Assembly (NCBI RefSeq): GCF_004345725.1 | Contig: NZ_SLXG01000004.1 | Coordinates: 62,001-126,000 of the forward strand | Length of the DNA stretch: 64,000 bases | Direction: 5' to 3' | From: Crenobacter luteus | Lineage (GTDB): Bacteria; Pseudomonadota; Gammaproteobacteria; Burkholderiales; Chromobacteriaceae | Shown here: positions 30,294 to 40,399 of the stretch, one piece after another | How the letters are laid out: every line of letters begins with the position of its first letter | Position numbering within the stretch: the stretch's first letter is position 1 | Position numbers and translations under genes: made by a program | The notes under the pieces: model-generated | What the model was told of the DNA's origin: nothing | The model's input: the letters and a program-made list of their open reading frames with translations, nothing else | Database searches by the model: none

Positions 30294-30822
30294 CGAAGTG
30301 ATTTGCGAGGGACGATTCCTGACCCTGCGCCGCGACCGCGTGCGTCTGCCCGACGGCGCCGAGGCGATGCGCGAGTACGTCGAGCATCCCGGCGCGGTCG
30401 CCGTGCTCGCGCTGACCGACGCCGGCGAGCTGATCATGGAACGCCAGTACCGCTATCCCTTGCGGCGCGAATTTCTCGAGATTCCCGCCGGCAAGCGCGA
30501 CGCCGGCGAGGCGCCCGAAACCACCGCTCGCCGCGAACTGCTCGAGGAAACCGGCTACGTCGCACGTGAATGGCGCTTTCTCGGCACCGCCTATCCGTGC
30601 ATCGGCTACGCGGACGAGGCGATCCACTATTTTCTCGCCACCGGCCTGCGGCTTGAGGCGCGCGCGCTCGACGACGGCGAGTTCCTCGAGGTCTTGTCGG
30701 TGCCGCTGCCCAAGGTGCAGCAGATGGCGCTTTCCGGCGAGATCTGCGACAGCAAGTCCATCGTCGGTCTGCACTGGCTGGCCGCCCACCAGAACGGGAC
30801 GCTGCCCGGTGTGCCCGTTTGA
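30265..30822 (+). CDS. Nudix hydrolase, probable ADP-ribose pyrophosphatase
   Basis: 185 residues from GTG at 30265. The Nudix box is complete (G-x5-E-x7-REUxEExGU): GKRDAGE, then RRELLEETGY. The flanking MERQYRYPLRREFLEIPAGK is typical of ADP-ribose pyrophosphatases. I prefer the GTG because GGAAG lies 7 bases before it; an ATG at 30238 adds nine residues but has no visible ribosome site. Starts inside the DUF2062 gene (29-base overlap) and ends 14 bases inside the PilZ gene. Confidence 0.88.
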   Translation: MELTEHEISSEVICEGRFLTLRRDRVRLPDGAEAMREYVEHPGAVAVLALTDAGELIMERQYRYPLRREFLEIPAGKRDAGEAPETTARRELLEETGYVAREWRFLGTAYPCIGYADEAIHYFLATGLRLEARALDDGEFLEVLSVPLPKVQQMALSGEICDSKSIVGLHWLAAHQNGTLPGVPV

Positions 30823-31126
30823 CGCGCGTTCGGAGCGCCGTCGCGCACGCCGGCTGCCGATAGGCTGCCAGGCGCGCATCAAGTCGCTGTTGACCGGCGA
30901 CGTCTTCTACGGCGAGTGCGTCGACCTGTCGGTCGACGGCATCGCCATTCGTTCGGCCTGCGTTCCGCAATTCGGCGAACGCTTTGTCGTTACGGTTCGC
31001 GTACCCTCGGTCGGCGTGCTGCCTTCCCGTCCTTTCGTCGTCGAGGCGCAGGTTCGCCGCTGCCAGGAAGTCGAGCGCGGCAAGTGTTACGACATCGGAA
31101 TGGCCATCCTGCGCCGAAACTCCTGA
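30809..31126 (+). CDS. PilZ-domain protein, single domain
   Basis: About 105 residues. Arg-rich ERRRARRLP and then CVDLSVDGIAIRS match the RxxxR and DxSxxG elements that bind cyclic di-GMP. No other domain is present. No ATG is available; GTG at 30809, overlapping the end of the Nudix gene by 14 bases, is the best start and implies translational coupling. Likely a c-di-GMP receptor for motility or surface functions; the partner is unknown. Confidence 0.8.
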   Translation: MCPFDARSERRRARRLPIGCQARIKSLLTGDVFYGECVDLSVDGIAIRSACVPQFGERFVVTVRVPSVGVLPSRPFVVEAQVRRCQEVERGKCYDIGMAILRRNS

Positions 31127-31199
31127 CCTCCTGTTTTCTTTTTGCATTTCCTCCTTGTCGCCGGCTTGCCATCGCAATTAGCGGTGGACGCGCGAGACG

Positions 31200-31216
31200 C
31201 TGTGCTATACCCAAAA
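31200..31216 (+). promoter_or_regulatory. Candidate -10 region for the prkA operon
   Basis: TGTGCTATACCC at 31201-31212 resembles an extended -10 element of the sigma-S type (CTATACC), about 125 bases before prkA. No convincing -35 is present, which also fits sigma-S. The homologous E. coli operon is known to be sigma-S dependent. Tentative. Confidence 0.3.
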
Positions 31217-31334
31217 TAAAGCGATAACAGCACGAGCGAACCGCAGACGGTGCGCCAACTCTAAATCGACAAGGGGGATGTCGGAAGCATGGCGCTTGAC
31301 GCGAGCCCCCCCGGTCACTGCCAAGGAGTGAGCC

Positions 31335-33263
31335 ATGTACCCGGATATTTTCAGCCATTATGCCGAGCGGTACGACCGTACCCGCGAGGAGGAGTACACC
31401 ATCCAGGAGTACCTGGAGTTGTGCAAGAAAGACGCCTCCGCCTACGCGTCGGCTGCCGAACGGATGCTGATGGCGATCGGCGAGCCCGAGCTTGTCGATA
31501 CCCGCCACGACCCGCGCCTGTCGCGCATCTTCTCCAACAAAGTCATCAAGATCTACCCGGCCTTCCGCGACTTCTACGGTACCGAGGAGGTGATCGAGCA
31601 GGTCGTCGCCTACTTCCGTCATGCCGCGCAGGGCCTGGAAGAGAAAAAGCAGATCCTCTACCTGCTGGGCCCGGTCGGCGGCGGTAAATCGTCCATCGCC
31701 GAAAAACTCAAGGAGCTAATGGAGCGCGTGCCGTTCTATTGCCTCAAGGGCAGCCCGGTGAACGAGTCGCCGCTCGGTCTGTTCAACTACGACGAGGACG
31801 GCCCCATCCTCGAGGAGCAGTACGGCATCCCGAGGCGCTACCTGAAAACCATCCCGAGTCCATGGGCCGTGAAGCGCCTGCACGAGTTCAACGGCGACAT
31901 CAGCCAGTTCCGCGTCGTCAGGCGCTATCCGTCGGTGCTCAAGCAGATCGCCGTGTCGAAGACCGAGCCGGGCGACGAGAACAACCAGGACATCAGCTCG
32001 CTGGTCGGCAAGGTCGATATCCGCAAGCTCGAGAAGTACGCGCAGGACGACCCCGACGCCTACAGCTACTCCGGCGGCCTTTGTCTCGCGAACCAGGGCC
32101 TGCTGGAATTCGTCGAAATGTTCAAGGCGCCGATCAAGGTACTGCACCCGTTGCTGACGGCAACGCAGGAGGGCAACTTCAAGGGCACCGAGGGCTTCGG
32201 CGCGATTCCATTCGACGGCGTGATTCTCGCGCACTCGAACGAGTCGGAATGGAAACAGTTCAAGAACAACAAGAACAACGAGGCCTTCCTCGACCGCATC
32301 TTCATCGTCAAGGTGCCGTACTGCCTGCGTGTCACCGACGAGGTGAAGATTTACGACAAGCTGATCCGCAACTCCTCGCTCGCCGACGCGCCTTGCGCGC
32401 CGGGGACGCTGAAAATGATGGCGCAGTTCGCGGTGCTGTCGCGGATCAAGGAACCCGAGAACTCGAGCCTTTACAGCAAGATGCAGGTCTACGACGGCGA
32501 GAACCTGAAGGATACCGATCCGAAAGCCAAGTCGATGCAGGAGTATCGCGATTTCGCCGGGGTCGACGAGGGAATGAGCGGACTGTCGACCCGCTTTGCC
32601 TACAAGATCCTGTCGCGCGTGTTCAACTTCGACCATAGCGAGGTCGCGGCGAACCCGGTCCACCTGCTGTACGTGCTCGAACAGCAGGTCGAGCGCGAAC
32701 AGTTCCCGGCGGAAGTCGAGCAAAAGTACCTGACCTTCATCAAGGAGTATCTGGCGCCCAAGTATGTCGAGTTCATCGGCAAGGAGATCCAGACCGCCTA
32801 TCTCGAAAGCTACAGCGAGTACGGGCAGAACATCTTCGACCGCTACGTGACCTTTGCCGACTACTGGATCCAGGATCAGGAGTACCGCGACCAGGATACC
32901 GGGGAGATTTTCGACCGCAACGCCCTGAACAACGAGCTCGAGAAGATCGAGAAGCCTGCCGGGATTTCCAACCCGAAGGACTTCCGCAACGAGATCGTCA
33001 ACTTCGTGCTGCGAGCGCGGGCCAACAACGGCGGCAAGAACCCGACCTGGACCAGTTACGAGAAGCTGCGCACCGTGATCGAGAAGAAAATGTTCTCGAA
33101 TACCGAGGAACTGCTGCCGGTCATCTCGTTCAACGCCAAGGCCAGCGCCGAGGACGCCAAAAAGCATGAGGACTTCGTGAACCGCATGGTGGAGAAAGGC
33201 TATACCGCCAAGCAGGTCCGGCTCTTGTGCGAATGGTATTTGCGCGTGCGCAAGTCGTCGTGA
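31335..33263 (+). CDS. prkA: PrkA serine protein kinase / AAA+ family (YeaG)
   Basis: 642 residues. N-terminal AAA+ ATPase domain with Walker A at residues 112-119 (GPVGGGKS) and a C-terminal PrkA domain. Induced in starvation and stress, with reported kinase or protease activity in different bacteria. LPPF-like core segments such as FNYDEDGPILEEQYGIPRRY are strongly conserved. First gene of prkA-yeaH-spoVR, a trio conserved across proteobacteria. Confidence 0.96.
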   Translation: MYPDIFSHYAERYDRTREEEYTIQEYLELCKKDASAYASAAERMLMAIGEPELVDTRHDPRLSRIFSNKVIKIYPAFRDFYGTEEVIEQVVAYFRHAAQGLEEKKQILYLLGPVGGGKSSIAEKLKELMERVPFYCLKGSPVNESPLGLFNYDEDGPILEEQYGIPRRYLKTIPSPWAVKRLHEFNGDISQFRVVRRYPSVLKQIAVSKTEPGDENNQDISSLVGKVDIRKLEKYAQDDPDAYSYSGGLCLANQGLLEFVEMFKAPIKVLHPLLTATQEGNFKGTEGFGAIPFDGVILAHSNESEWKQFKNNKNNEAFLDRIFIVKVPYCLRVTDEVKIYDKLIRNSSLADAPCAPGTLKMMAQFAVLSRIKEPENSSLYSKMQVYDGENLKDTDPKAKSMQEYRDFAGVDEGMSGLSTRFAYKILSRVFNFDHSEVAANPVHLLYVLEQQVEREQFPAEVEQKYLTFIKEYLAPKYVEFIGKEIQTAYLESYSEYGQNIFDRYVTFADYWIQDQEYRDQDTGEIFDRNALNNELEKIEKPAGISNPKDFRNEIVNFVLRARANNGGKNPTWTSYEKLRTVIEKKMFSNTEELLPVISFNAKASAEDAKKHEDFVNRMVEKGYTAKQVRLLCEWYLRVRKSS

Positions 33264-33320
33264 CGCCGTCGGCCGGGGCGAACGGGCCCCGGCCATCACC
33301 TGGTTTCCACGGAGCGAGAC

Positions 33321-34601
33321 ATGGCCCACATCATAGACCGGCGTCTGAACGGCAAGAACAAGTCCGCGGTCAACCGCGAACGGTTCCTGCGCCGTTTCAA
33401 GAGCCAAATCAAAGAGGCCGTCACCAAGGCGATCAAGGGGCGGAGCATTACCGACATCGAGAGCGGTGAAAAGGTCTCGATTCCGGTGAAGGATATTTCC
33501 GAACCCGTGTTTCACCATGGCCACGGCGGGGTGTGGGACTATGTGCACCCGGGCAACGAGGAGTTCATCAAGGGAGACAGGATCAACCGCCCGCAGGGCG
33601 GTGGTGGCGGTGGTGGCGGTGGCAAGGCCAGCAACGAGGGCGAAGGGGAGGACGACTTCGTATTCGAGCTGTCGCGAGAGGAGTTCATGAACGTTTTCTT
33701 CGACGACCTCGAGTTGCCCAACCTGGTCAAGAACCAGCTCCTGGGGCTTGAGGAGTGGAAGACGGTGCGGGCCGGCTTCACCAACGACGGCACGCCGGCC
33801 AACATCAACATCGTCCGCTCGCTGCGCGGCGCGCTGGCGCGCCGCGTCGCGGTGTCGTCGCCGACGCTCAGCCAACTGTCGGACGCCGAGGAGGAGCTGG
33901 ACACGCTGCTCGAGTCGGACGAGGACAACGATATCGAGGTCCGCGAGAAGCGCCGCCATATTCACGCGTTGCGCGAGCGTCTGAGCCACATCCCCTTCAT
34001 CGACCCCTTCGATCTGCGCTACAACAATCGCGTCAAGGAAATGAAGCCGACCAGCCAGGCGGTGATGTTCTGCATCATGGACGTGTCCGGCTCGATGGAC
34101 GAGGCAAAGAAGGACATGGCCAAGCGTTTTTTCATCCTGCTCTACCTGTTTCTCGAGCGGAACTACGAAAAAATCGAGGTGGTGTTCATCCGTCACCATA
34201 CCAGCGCGGTCGAAGTGAACGAGTACGACTTCTTCCACTCGCGTGAATCGGGGGGGACGGTGGTGTCGTCGGCGCTAAACCTGATGAAGGAGATTGTCAG
34301 CAAGCGCTACAGCCCGACCGAATGGAATATCTATGCCGCGCAGGCATCCGATGGCGACAACTGGGACAGCGACTCGGTCAACTGCGCCCATGTGCTCGAT
34401 GACTTCCTGCTGCCTGCCTGCCGCTATTTCGCCTATATCGAGATTACCGAAGGCGAGCCGCAGAACCTGTGGTACGAGTACCTGAAGTTGCAGGCGACTC
34501 ATCCCCAGTTCGCGATGCAGCGCATCCATTCGGCGGCCGACATCTATCCGGTCTTCCGCGAGCTGTTCAAGCGTCAGGTTGGCAGCGCCGCGATGCGCTG
34601 A
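33321..34601 (+). CDS. yeaH: DUF444 family protein YeaH (VWA-like)
   Basis: 426 residues. N-terminal basic region, a glycine run (residues about 94-102), then a von Willebrand-like domain with MIDAS motif MDVSGSMDE around residue 255. Works with PrkA and SpoVR in the stress/starvation response; the molecular role is unclear. 57 bases after prkA. The next gene starts 10 bases after its stop. Confidence 0.95.
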   Translation: MAHIIDRRLNGKNKSAVNRERFLRRFKSQIKEAVTKAIKGRSITDIESGEKVSIPVKDISEPVFHHGHGGVWDYVHPGNEEFIKGDRINRPQGGGGGGGGGKASNEGEGEDDFVFELSREEFMNVFFDDLELPNLVKNQLLGLEEWKTVRAGFTNDGTPANINIVRSLRGALARRVAVSSPTLSQLSDAEEELDTLLESDEDNDIEVREKRRHIHALRERLSHIPFIDPFDLRYNNRVKEMKPTSQAVMFCIMDVSGSMDEAKKDMAKRFFILLYLFLERNYEKIEVVFIRHHTSAVEVNEYDFFHSRESGGTVVSSALNLMKEIVSKRYSPTEWNIYAAQASDGDNWDSDSVNCAHVLDDFLLPACRYFAYIEITEGEPQNLWYEYLKLQATHPQFAMQRIHSAADIYPVFRELFKRQVGSAAMR

Positions 34602-34611
34602 GGGGGCGACG

Positions 34612-36135
34612 ATGAAAACACCGATATCCACCGGGTCAGAATGGACCTTCGAGCTGATCGAACGCTACAACAGGGCGATCCACCAGGTCGCCGTCGACGA
34701 GTTCAAACTCGATGTCTATCCGATTCAGCTCGAGGTGATCACGGCCGAGCAGATGATGGATGCTTACGCGTCGGTCGGCATGCCGGTGAACTACCATCAC
34801 TGGTCGTTCGGCAAGCACTTCGTCGCCACCGAAAAAAGCTACAAGCGCGGGCAGATGGGGCTCGCCTACGAGATCGTCATCAACTCCAACCCCTGCATCG
34901 CCTACCTGATGGAAGAAAACTCCATGACGATGCAGGCGCTGGTCACCGCGCACGCGGCTTACGGGCATAACAGTTTCTTCAAGGGGAACTACCTGTTCCG
35001 GGCCTGGACCGACGCGTCGGCGATCATCGATTATCTGGTGTTCGCCAAGAAGTACATCGCGCAGTGCGAGGAGCGCCACGGCATCGACGCCGTCGAGCAG
35101 ATACTGGACTCCTGCCACGCGCTGATGAACTACGGTGTCGACCGCTATAAGCGACCGCAGAAACTGTCGCTGGCCAAGGAGCAGGCGCGCCAGCTCGAGC
35201 GCGAGCAGTACCTGCAGATGCAGGTCAACGACCTGTGGCGCACCATTCCGCGTCGCGGCAAGGGCGGTAGCCATCAGGGGACGGTCCGTTTCCCGGCCGA
35301 ACCGCAGGAGAACCTGCTCTATTTCATCGAGAAGTCGGCCCCGCTGCTGGAACCCTGGCAGCGCGAGCTGGTGCGCATCGTGCGCAAGGTGGCGCAATAT
35401 TTCTACCCGCAGCGGCAGACTCAGGTGATGAACGAGGGCTGGGCGACCTTCTGGCACTACACGATCCTGAATCGCCTGTACGACAAGGGGCTGGTGACCG
35501 ACGGTTTCATGATGGAATTCCTGCAAAGTCACACCAACGTCGTCTATCAGCCGCCGGTGACGGCGCGGTGGTATCGCGGCATCAACGTGTACGCGCTGGG
35601 TTTCGCGATGTACCAGGACATTCGTCGTATTTGCGAAAACCCGACGGCGGAGGACAGGGCCTGGTTCCCCGACATCGCTGGCGCACCGTGGCGCGAGGTG
35701 CTGGAGTTTGCGATGAAAAACTTCAAGGACGAAAGCTTCATCTCGCAATACCTGTCGCCCAAGCTGATCCGTGACTTCCGTTTCTTCGCGATCCGCGACG
35801 ACGATCAGGACGACAAGCTGATGGTCGAGGCGATCCATGACGAATCGGGTTATCGCGAGGTGCGCTCGCTGCTGGCCGATCAGTACAACCTCGGTTCGCG
35901 CGAGCCGAACATCCAGGTCTGGTCGGTCAACATGCGCGGCGATCGTAGCCTGACGTTGCGCCATACGATGCACCGTCGGCGCCCACTCGACGCGGCCAGC
36001 ACCAGCGAGGTGCTCAAGCACGTCGCGCGGCTGTGGGGCTTTAACGTCCGGCTCGAAAGCGTCGACGAGCACGGCGAAGTGCATCACCTTTACGAAAGCA
36101 AGGTCGACAATTCGCACGCCCTGACGTTGGCCTAG
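34612..36135 (+). CDS. SpoVR family protein (YcgB)
   Basis: 507 residues, normal length. Landmarks: NYHHWSFGKHF near the N-terminus, FKGNYLFRAWTDASAI, QVMNEGWATFWHYTILN and DNSHALTLA at the end. The name comes from Bacillus spore cortex formation, but in proteobacteria it belongs with PrkA and YeaH and has a stress role. The His/Glu-rich motifs suggest metal binding. Start chosen at MKTPIST with a GAGGGGG site. Confidence 0.95.
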   Translation: MKTPISTGSEWTFELIERYNRAIHQVAVDEFKLDVYPIQLEVITAEQMMDAYASVGMPVNYHHWSFGKHFVATEKSYKRGQMGLAYEIVINSNPCIAYLMEENSMTMQALVTAHAAYGHNSFFKGNYLFRAWTDASAIIDYLVFAKKYIAQCEERHGIDAVEQILDSCHALMNYGVDRYKRPQKLSLAKEQARQLEREQYLQMQVNDLWRTIPRRGKGGSHQGTVRFPAEPQENLLYFIEKSAPLLEPWQRELVRIVRKVAQYFYPQRQTQVMNEGWATFWHYTILNRLYDKGLVTDGFMMEFLQSHTNVVYQPPVTARWYRGINVYALGFAMYQDIRRICENPTAEDRAWFPDIAGAPWREVLEFAMKNFKDESFISQYLSPKLIRDFRFFAIRDDDQDDKLMVEAIHDESGYREVRSLLADQYNLGSREPNIQVWSVNMRGDRSLTLRHTMHRRRPLDAASTSEVLKHVARLWGFNVRLESVDEHGEVHHLYESKVDNSHALTLA

Positions 36136-36150
36136 GGTGGGTGTGTGAAG

Positions 36151-36175
36151 AAAACGGCCCCGACGGGGCCGTTTT
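36151..36175. terminator. Bidirectional terminator between spoVR and the ABC ATPase gene
   Basis: 11-bp perfect stem including A4/T4 ends (36151-36161 with 36165-36175), 3-base loop. Serves the convergent spoVR (+) and hmuV-like (-) genes. Confidence 0.9.
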
Positions 36176-36187
36176 CGTTATCGGGCG

Positions 36188-36961
36188 TCAGCGGCGCAGC
36201 GGAATGAAAGCGCGCCAGCTGGTTTCGTCCGGATGGACCAGTTCGGCCAATCTGACGCCGTAGACGGCCTCGAGCCGTTCGGCGCGCATCACCTCATCGG
36301 TCGGGCCGACGGCGACGCAGCGACCGTCGTCGATCAGCGCGACCCGGTCGGCATGGCGTAGCGCGAGGTTGAGGTCGTGGACCACGGCGAGCACGCCGAT
36401 CCCGTCGCGCCGCGCGAGCGCCGCGACGTCGGCGAACAGCGCGTCCGCCGCGCCGATGTCGAGTGCGGCGGTCGGTTCGTCGAGCAGCAGGTAGCGCTCC
36501 GCGCGGTCCGACGCGGCGAGCTGATAACAGGCGCGGGCGAGCAGCACCCGCTGCGCCTCGCCGCCCGACAGCGTGTCGGTCAGGCGTTCGGCGAGCGGCG
36601 CGGCGCCGCTTCGTTGCAAGATCGCCTCCAGTCGCGCTTCGTCCGCGTGACGTTGCCGGCAGGCGCCGCCGGCGACCACTTCGCGCACCGAGTAGCGCGG
36701 CGGCAACTGCGCCTGCTGTTCGAGCACCGCGCGGTGCGCCGCGAGCTCGGCCGTCGTGTAGTCGGACAGTGCGCGCCCCGCGAGCCGGACGGCGCCGATC
36801 GTCGGCTTCGCCAGCCCGCTCGCAAGGTGAAGCAGCGAGGTCTTGCCGGCTCCGTTCGGTCCGAGCAGCGCGAGCACCTCGCCCGCAGAGACGGTCAGCG
36901 AGACGGGGCCCAAGCGGCGGCGCGGGCCGAGTGCTCGGCCAACGTCTTCAAGCTCGAGCAT
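36188..36961 (-). CDS. hmuV: Haem/iron-type ABC transporter ATP-binding protein (HmuV-like)
   Basis: 257 residues. Walker A GPNGAGKTS, signature LSGGEAQR, Walker B YLLLDEPTAALD and H-loop VVHDLN are complete. Closest in style to HmuV of haem importers. Overlaps the permease gene by 14 bases, so both are cotranslated. No binding protein or TonB-dependent receptor is adjacent, so haem specificity is only inferred. Confidence 0.88.
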   Translation of the reverse strand: MLELEDVGRALGPRRRLGPVSLTVSAGEVLALLGPNGAGKTSLLHLASGLAKPTIGAVRLAGRALSDYTTAELAAHRAVLEQQAQLPPRYSVREVVAGGACRQRHADEARLEAILQRSGAAPLAERLTDTLSGGEAQRVLLARACYQLAASDRAERYLLLDEPTAALDIGAADALFADVAALARRDGIGVLAVVHDLNLALRHADRVALIDDGRCVAVGPTDEVMRAERLEAVYGVRLAELVHPDETSWRAFIPLRR

Positions 36962-37925
36962 CGCCGCGTCCTCCTTGTTTGTTCAGCAGCCACAGAAAGA
37001 ATGGCGCGCCGATCAGGCTGGTGACGACGCCGACCGGCAGCTCGGCCGGCGCCAGCGCGAGCCGTGCCACCCAGTCGGCCAGTACCGTCAGCAGCGCGCC
37101 AAGCAGCGGGGCCAGCGTCATCAAGCGGCGCGACTCCGCGCCGACGAGCAGACGTGCCAGATGCGGTGCCAGCAGGCCGACGAAGCCGATCATGCCGACC
37201 GCAGAAACGACCAGGGCGGTCGCCAGCGCGGCCAGCACCGCGACGCCCTGCAAGCGGCGCGCAACGGCGAAGCCGACGTGGAAGGCGGCCGCCTCGCCCA
37301 ATTGCAGTGCGTTCAGGAAGCTCGCCTGCAGGCGGAGCAAGAGCCAGACCGGCGCGATCGCCGCCAGCAGGCCGGCGGCGCCGGCCCAGTCCATCGCCGC
37401 GAAGCTGCCCATCAGCCAGAAGGTAACGTTCCTCAGGTCGCCGTCCGGCAGCGTCGCGATCAGCAACGTCAGCAGGCTGCCTGCCAGTGCGTTGACCGCG
37501 ACGCCGGCAAGGATCAGGCGGCTGCCGGAGACGTCGCGACCGCACAGCTGACGCGCGATCAGCAGCGCGCCGAGTCCGCCGGCGAAGGCGGAGCCGGCTA
37601 CGGCGATCGCGCCGGCGCCGACGCTGAGGCCGAGGGCGGCGGCGAGCGCCGCGCCGCCCGAGACGCCGATCAGGCCGGGCTCGGCCAGCGGATTGCGGAA
37701 CAGCAATTGCACCGCGCTGCCGGCGGTGGCGAGCAGCGCGCCGGCACCGGCGGCGGCCAGTACGCGCGGTACGCGCAGGGTGTGGAGCAGCTCGGCCAAC
37801 CAGGCATCGTGGCCGGGCAGGGCGAGCAGGGCGGCGACGTTGGCCGAGGCCGGGTTGCCGTCGATCAGTATGGCCGCGAGGCAGGCGAACGCGAGCGCGG
37901 CCAGCCAGGCAAGGGGGCGCGTCAT
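36948..37925 (-). CDS. hmuU: FecCD-family ABC transporter permease (HmuU-like)
   Basis: 325 residues with nine or ten membrane helices, a BtuC/FecCD permease. LLFRNPLAEPGLIGVSGGAAL, SRLILAGVAVNAL, MGSFAAMDW and GMIGFVGLLAPHLARLL are family hallmarks. Partner of the downstream ATPase for import of haem, siderophore or cobalamin. ATG at 37925 gives a normal N-terminal helix; the frame extends upstream into the dapB region without support. Confidence 0.88.
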   Translation of the reverse strand: MTRPLAWLAALAFACLAAILIDGNPASANVAALLALPGHDAWLAELLHTLRVPRVLAAAGAGALLATAGSAVQLLFRNPLAEPGLIGVSGGAALAAALGLSVGAGAIAVAGSAFAGGLGALLIARQLCGRDVSGSRLILAGVAVNALAGSLLTLLIATLPDGDLRNVTFWLMGSFAAMDWAGAAGLLAAIAPVWLLLRLQASFLNALQLGEAAAFHVGFAVARRLQGVAVLAALATALVVSAVGMIGFVGLLAPHLARLLVGAESRRLMTLAPLLGALLTVLADWVARLALAPAELPVGVVTSLIGAPFFLWLLNKQGGRGDARA

Positions 37926-37942
37926 CGGCGGGGGCAGGCAGC

Positions 37943-37964
37943 AAAAAGGGCGCCGGGGCGCCCT
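37943..37964 (-). terminator. Intrinsic terminator after dapB
   Basis: 8-bp stem (37947-37954 with 37957-37964), T-run on the minus strand (A 37943-37947). Separates dapB from the ABC transporter genes. Confidence 0.85.
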
Positions 37965-37989
37965 GTGCGAGACGGGGTGAGTGGGCGCA

Positions 37990-38814
<825 letters not shown>

Positions 38815-39171
38815 TTACGGGGTGGTCGGGACGGCGGCGGTCGGCTGGGTCAGGCCATGGGTTTCCGCCTTGACCAGCGTGTCGCCGCTGAAGAACAGGG
38901 TCAGTCGCGTGTCCTCGGCCAACTTGCCGTTGCGCGTCAGCCGGAAGGCATAGTCCCAGCGGTCGGCGTGGAAGGGGTCGGTGAGCAGCGGCGTGCCCAG
39001 CACGAAACGGACCTGCGCGCGCGACATGCCGGGCTTGATCTTGGCGAGCGACTCTTCGCTGACGGTGTTGCCCTGCGGGATGTCCATCTGGTAGGGGGAA
39101 ATCCAACCGGTCAGGCTCGGGGCCGAGCAGGCGGTCAACGTCACCGAAAGGGCTAGAATCAGGGATCGCAT
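38815..39171 (-). CDS. bamE: Outer membrane assembly lipoprotein BamE (SmpA/OmlA)
   Basis: 118 residues. Signal peptide with lipobox LTAC and lipid Cys15 (MRSLILALSVTLTAC). BamE core: GNTVSEESLAKIKPGMSRAQVRFVLGTP, then DRWDYAF and LTLFFSGDTL. Part of the beta-barrel assembly machine. The ATG at 39171 places the lipobox correctly. Divergent from fur, a frequent pairing in betaproteobacteria. Confidence 0.94.
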   Translation of the reverse strand: MRSLILALSVTLTACSAPSLTGWISPYQMDIPQGNTVSEESLAKIKPGMSRAQVRFVLGTPLLTDPFHADRWDYAFRLTRNGKLAEDTRLTLFFSGDTLVKAETHGLTQPTAAVPTTP

Positions 39172-39263
39172 GCGGTCTTTGTCGGTCAGGGAAGCGGGGG
39201 GTGGGTTGGGCAAAGCGGGCAAAAGCCTTTATCATGCCTTATAGAAACCACCGCCTTTATATC

Positions 39264-39701
39264 ATGATGGACAAAGCCAGTCACCTCAAAGATATCGGCC
39301 TGAAGGCCACCGGCCCGCGGCTGAAGATACTCGATCTGTTCGAGCACAGCGAAACCCGCCACATGTCCGCCGAGGACGTGTACAAGCAACTGCTGTCGGA
39401 AAACATCGACATCGGCCTGGCCACCATTTACCGGGTGCTGACCCAGTTCGAGCAGGCCGGCATTCTGGTCCGCCACCATTTCGAAACCGGCAAGGCGGTC
39501 TACGAGCTCAACGAGGGCGGCCACCACGACCACATGGTCTGCATCAGTTGCGGCAAGGTGGTCGAGTTTTTCGACCCGGAGATCGAGGCGCTGCAGGAGC
39601 GCATCGCCGAGCAGCATGGTTTTCACATCATCGACCATGCGCTTTACATGTACGGCGAATGCCCCGAGTGCGCCGAGGCCAAGCCCAAGCGCCGTCGATG
39701 A
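39264..39701 (+). CDS. fur: Ferric uptake regulator Fur
   Basis: 145 residues. Iron-responsive repressor: winged helix (GLKATGPRLKILDLF, EDVYKQL, IGLATIYRVLTQFE), metal-binding HHFETGKAVYELNEGGHHDH, and structural zinc cysteines CISCGK and CPEC. Tandem ATG codons at 39264 and 39267 without a clear ribosome site, so the exact start is uncertain by one residue. Its stop overlaps the aat start (ATGA). May control the nearby hmuUV-like genes. Confidence 0.95.
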   Translation: MMDKASHLKDIGLKATGPRLKILDLFEHSETRHMSAEDVYKQLLSENIDIGLATIYRVLTQFEQAGILVRHHFETGKAVYELNEGGHHDHMVCISCGKVVEFFDPEIEALQERIAEQHGFHIIDHALYMYGECPECAEAKPKRRR

Positions 39702-40399
39702 TCGCCTGGCTGGACCACCGGCCGGTTTTTCCGCCGCTGTCGCGTGCGCTGGCCGAACCCAACGGCCTGCTGGCCGTCGGCGGCGACCTGTCCCCCGAGC
39801 GTCTGCTGGCCGCTTACCGTCGCGGCATCTTCCCATGGTTCGCGCGTGGCGAGCCCATCCTGTGGTGGTCGCCATCGCCGCGCATGGTGATCCGTCCTCC
39901 CAAGCTGAAGGTAAGTCGCTCTCTGGCCAAGGCCTTGCGCAACCGCCGCTACCGCGTCACCGTCGATAGGGCGTTCCGCGCCGTCGTCGAGGCTTGTGCG
40001 GCGCCGCGCGAGCCGGGCGGCGATACCTGGATCGTACCCGAGATGGTCGAGGCTTATTGCCGCCTGCACGAGCGGGGGTACGCGCACAGTTTCGAGACCT
40101 GGGTCGACGGCGAACTGGTCGGCGGCCTCTACGGGGTCGGCATCGGCACGATGTTCTACGGCGAGTCGATGTTCAGTCGCGTGAGCGATGCGTCCAAGAT
40201 CGCCTTCGTGCATATGGTTCGCCACCTGCAGGACATGGGTGTGGCGATGATAGATTGCCAGATGCATACCCCGCATCTCGAGAGCCTCGGGGCCGAGCTG
40301 GTGCCGCGCGAGGCGTTTGTTGCTACGCTGAAGCTAGGCTGCGCGTCGGCGCAGCCTGCTTCGATGTGGGACTACGACTACTCCAATGAGCCAGCGTGA
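39698..40399 (+). CDS. aat: Leucyl/phenylalanyl-tRNA--protein transferase
   Basis: 233 residues. Adds Leu or Phe to N-terminal Arg/Lys of proteins, creating N-degrons for ClpAPS. Landmarks: [56 protein letters not shown] and [16 protein letters not shown]. Translation is coupled to fur by ATGA and to bpt by a 14-base overlap. Confidence 0.97.
   Translation: MIAWLDHRPVFPPLSRALAEPNGLLAVGGDLSPERLLAAYRRGIFPWFARGEPILWWSPSPRMVIRPPKLKVSRSLAKALRNRRYRVTVDRAFRAVVEACAAPREPGGDTWIVPEMVEAYCRLHERGYAHSFETWVDGELVGGLYGVGIGTMFYGESMFSRVSDASKIAFVHMVRHLQDMGVAMIDCQMHTPHLESLGAELVPREAFVATLKLGCASAQPASMWDYDYSNEPA

Noticed and set aside
31127-31334. A sigma-54 promoter before prkA
   Set aside because: I looked for GG-N10-GC with the usual flanks. 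Only poor matches are present (around 31290), so I do not report it.
33594-33625. GGT/GGC run in yeaH as a phase-variation tract
   Set aside because: It encodes a glycine linker found in the family and is interrupted (GGTGGTGGCGG), so slippage would be in triplets at most.
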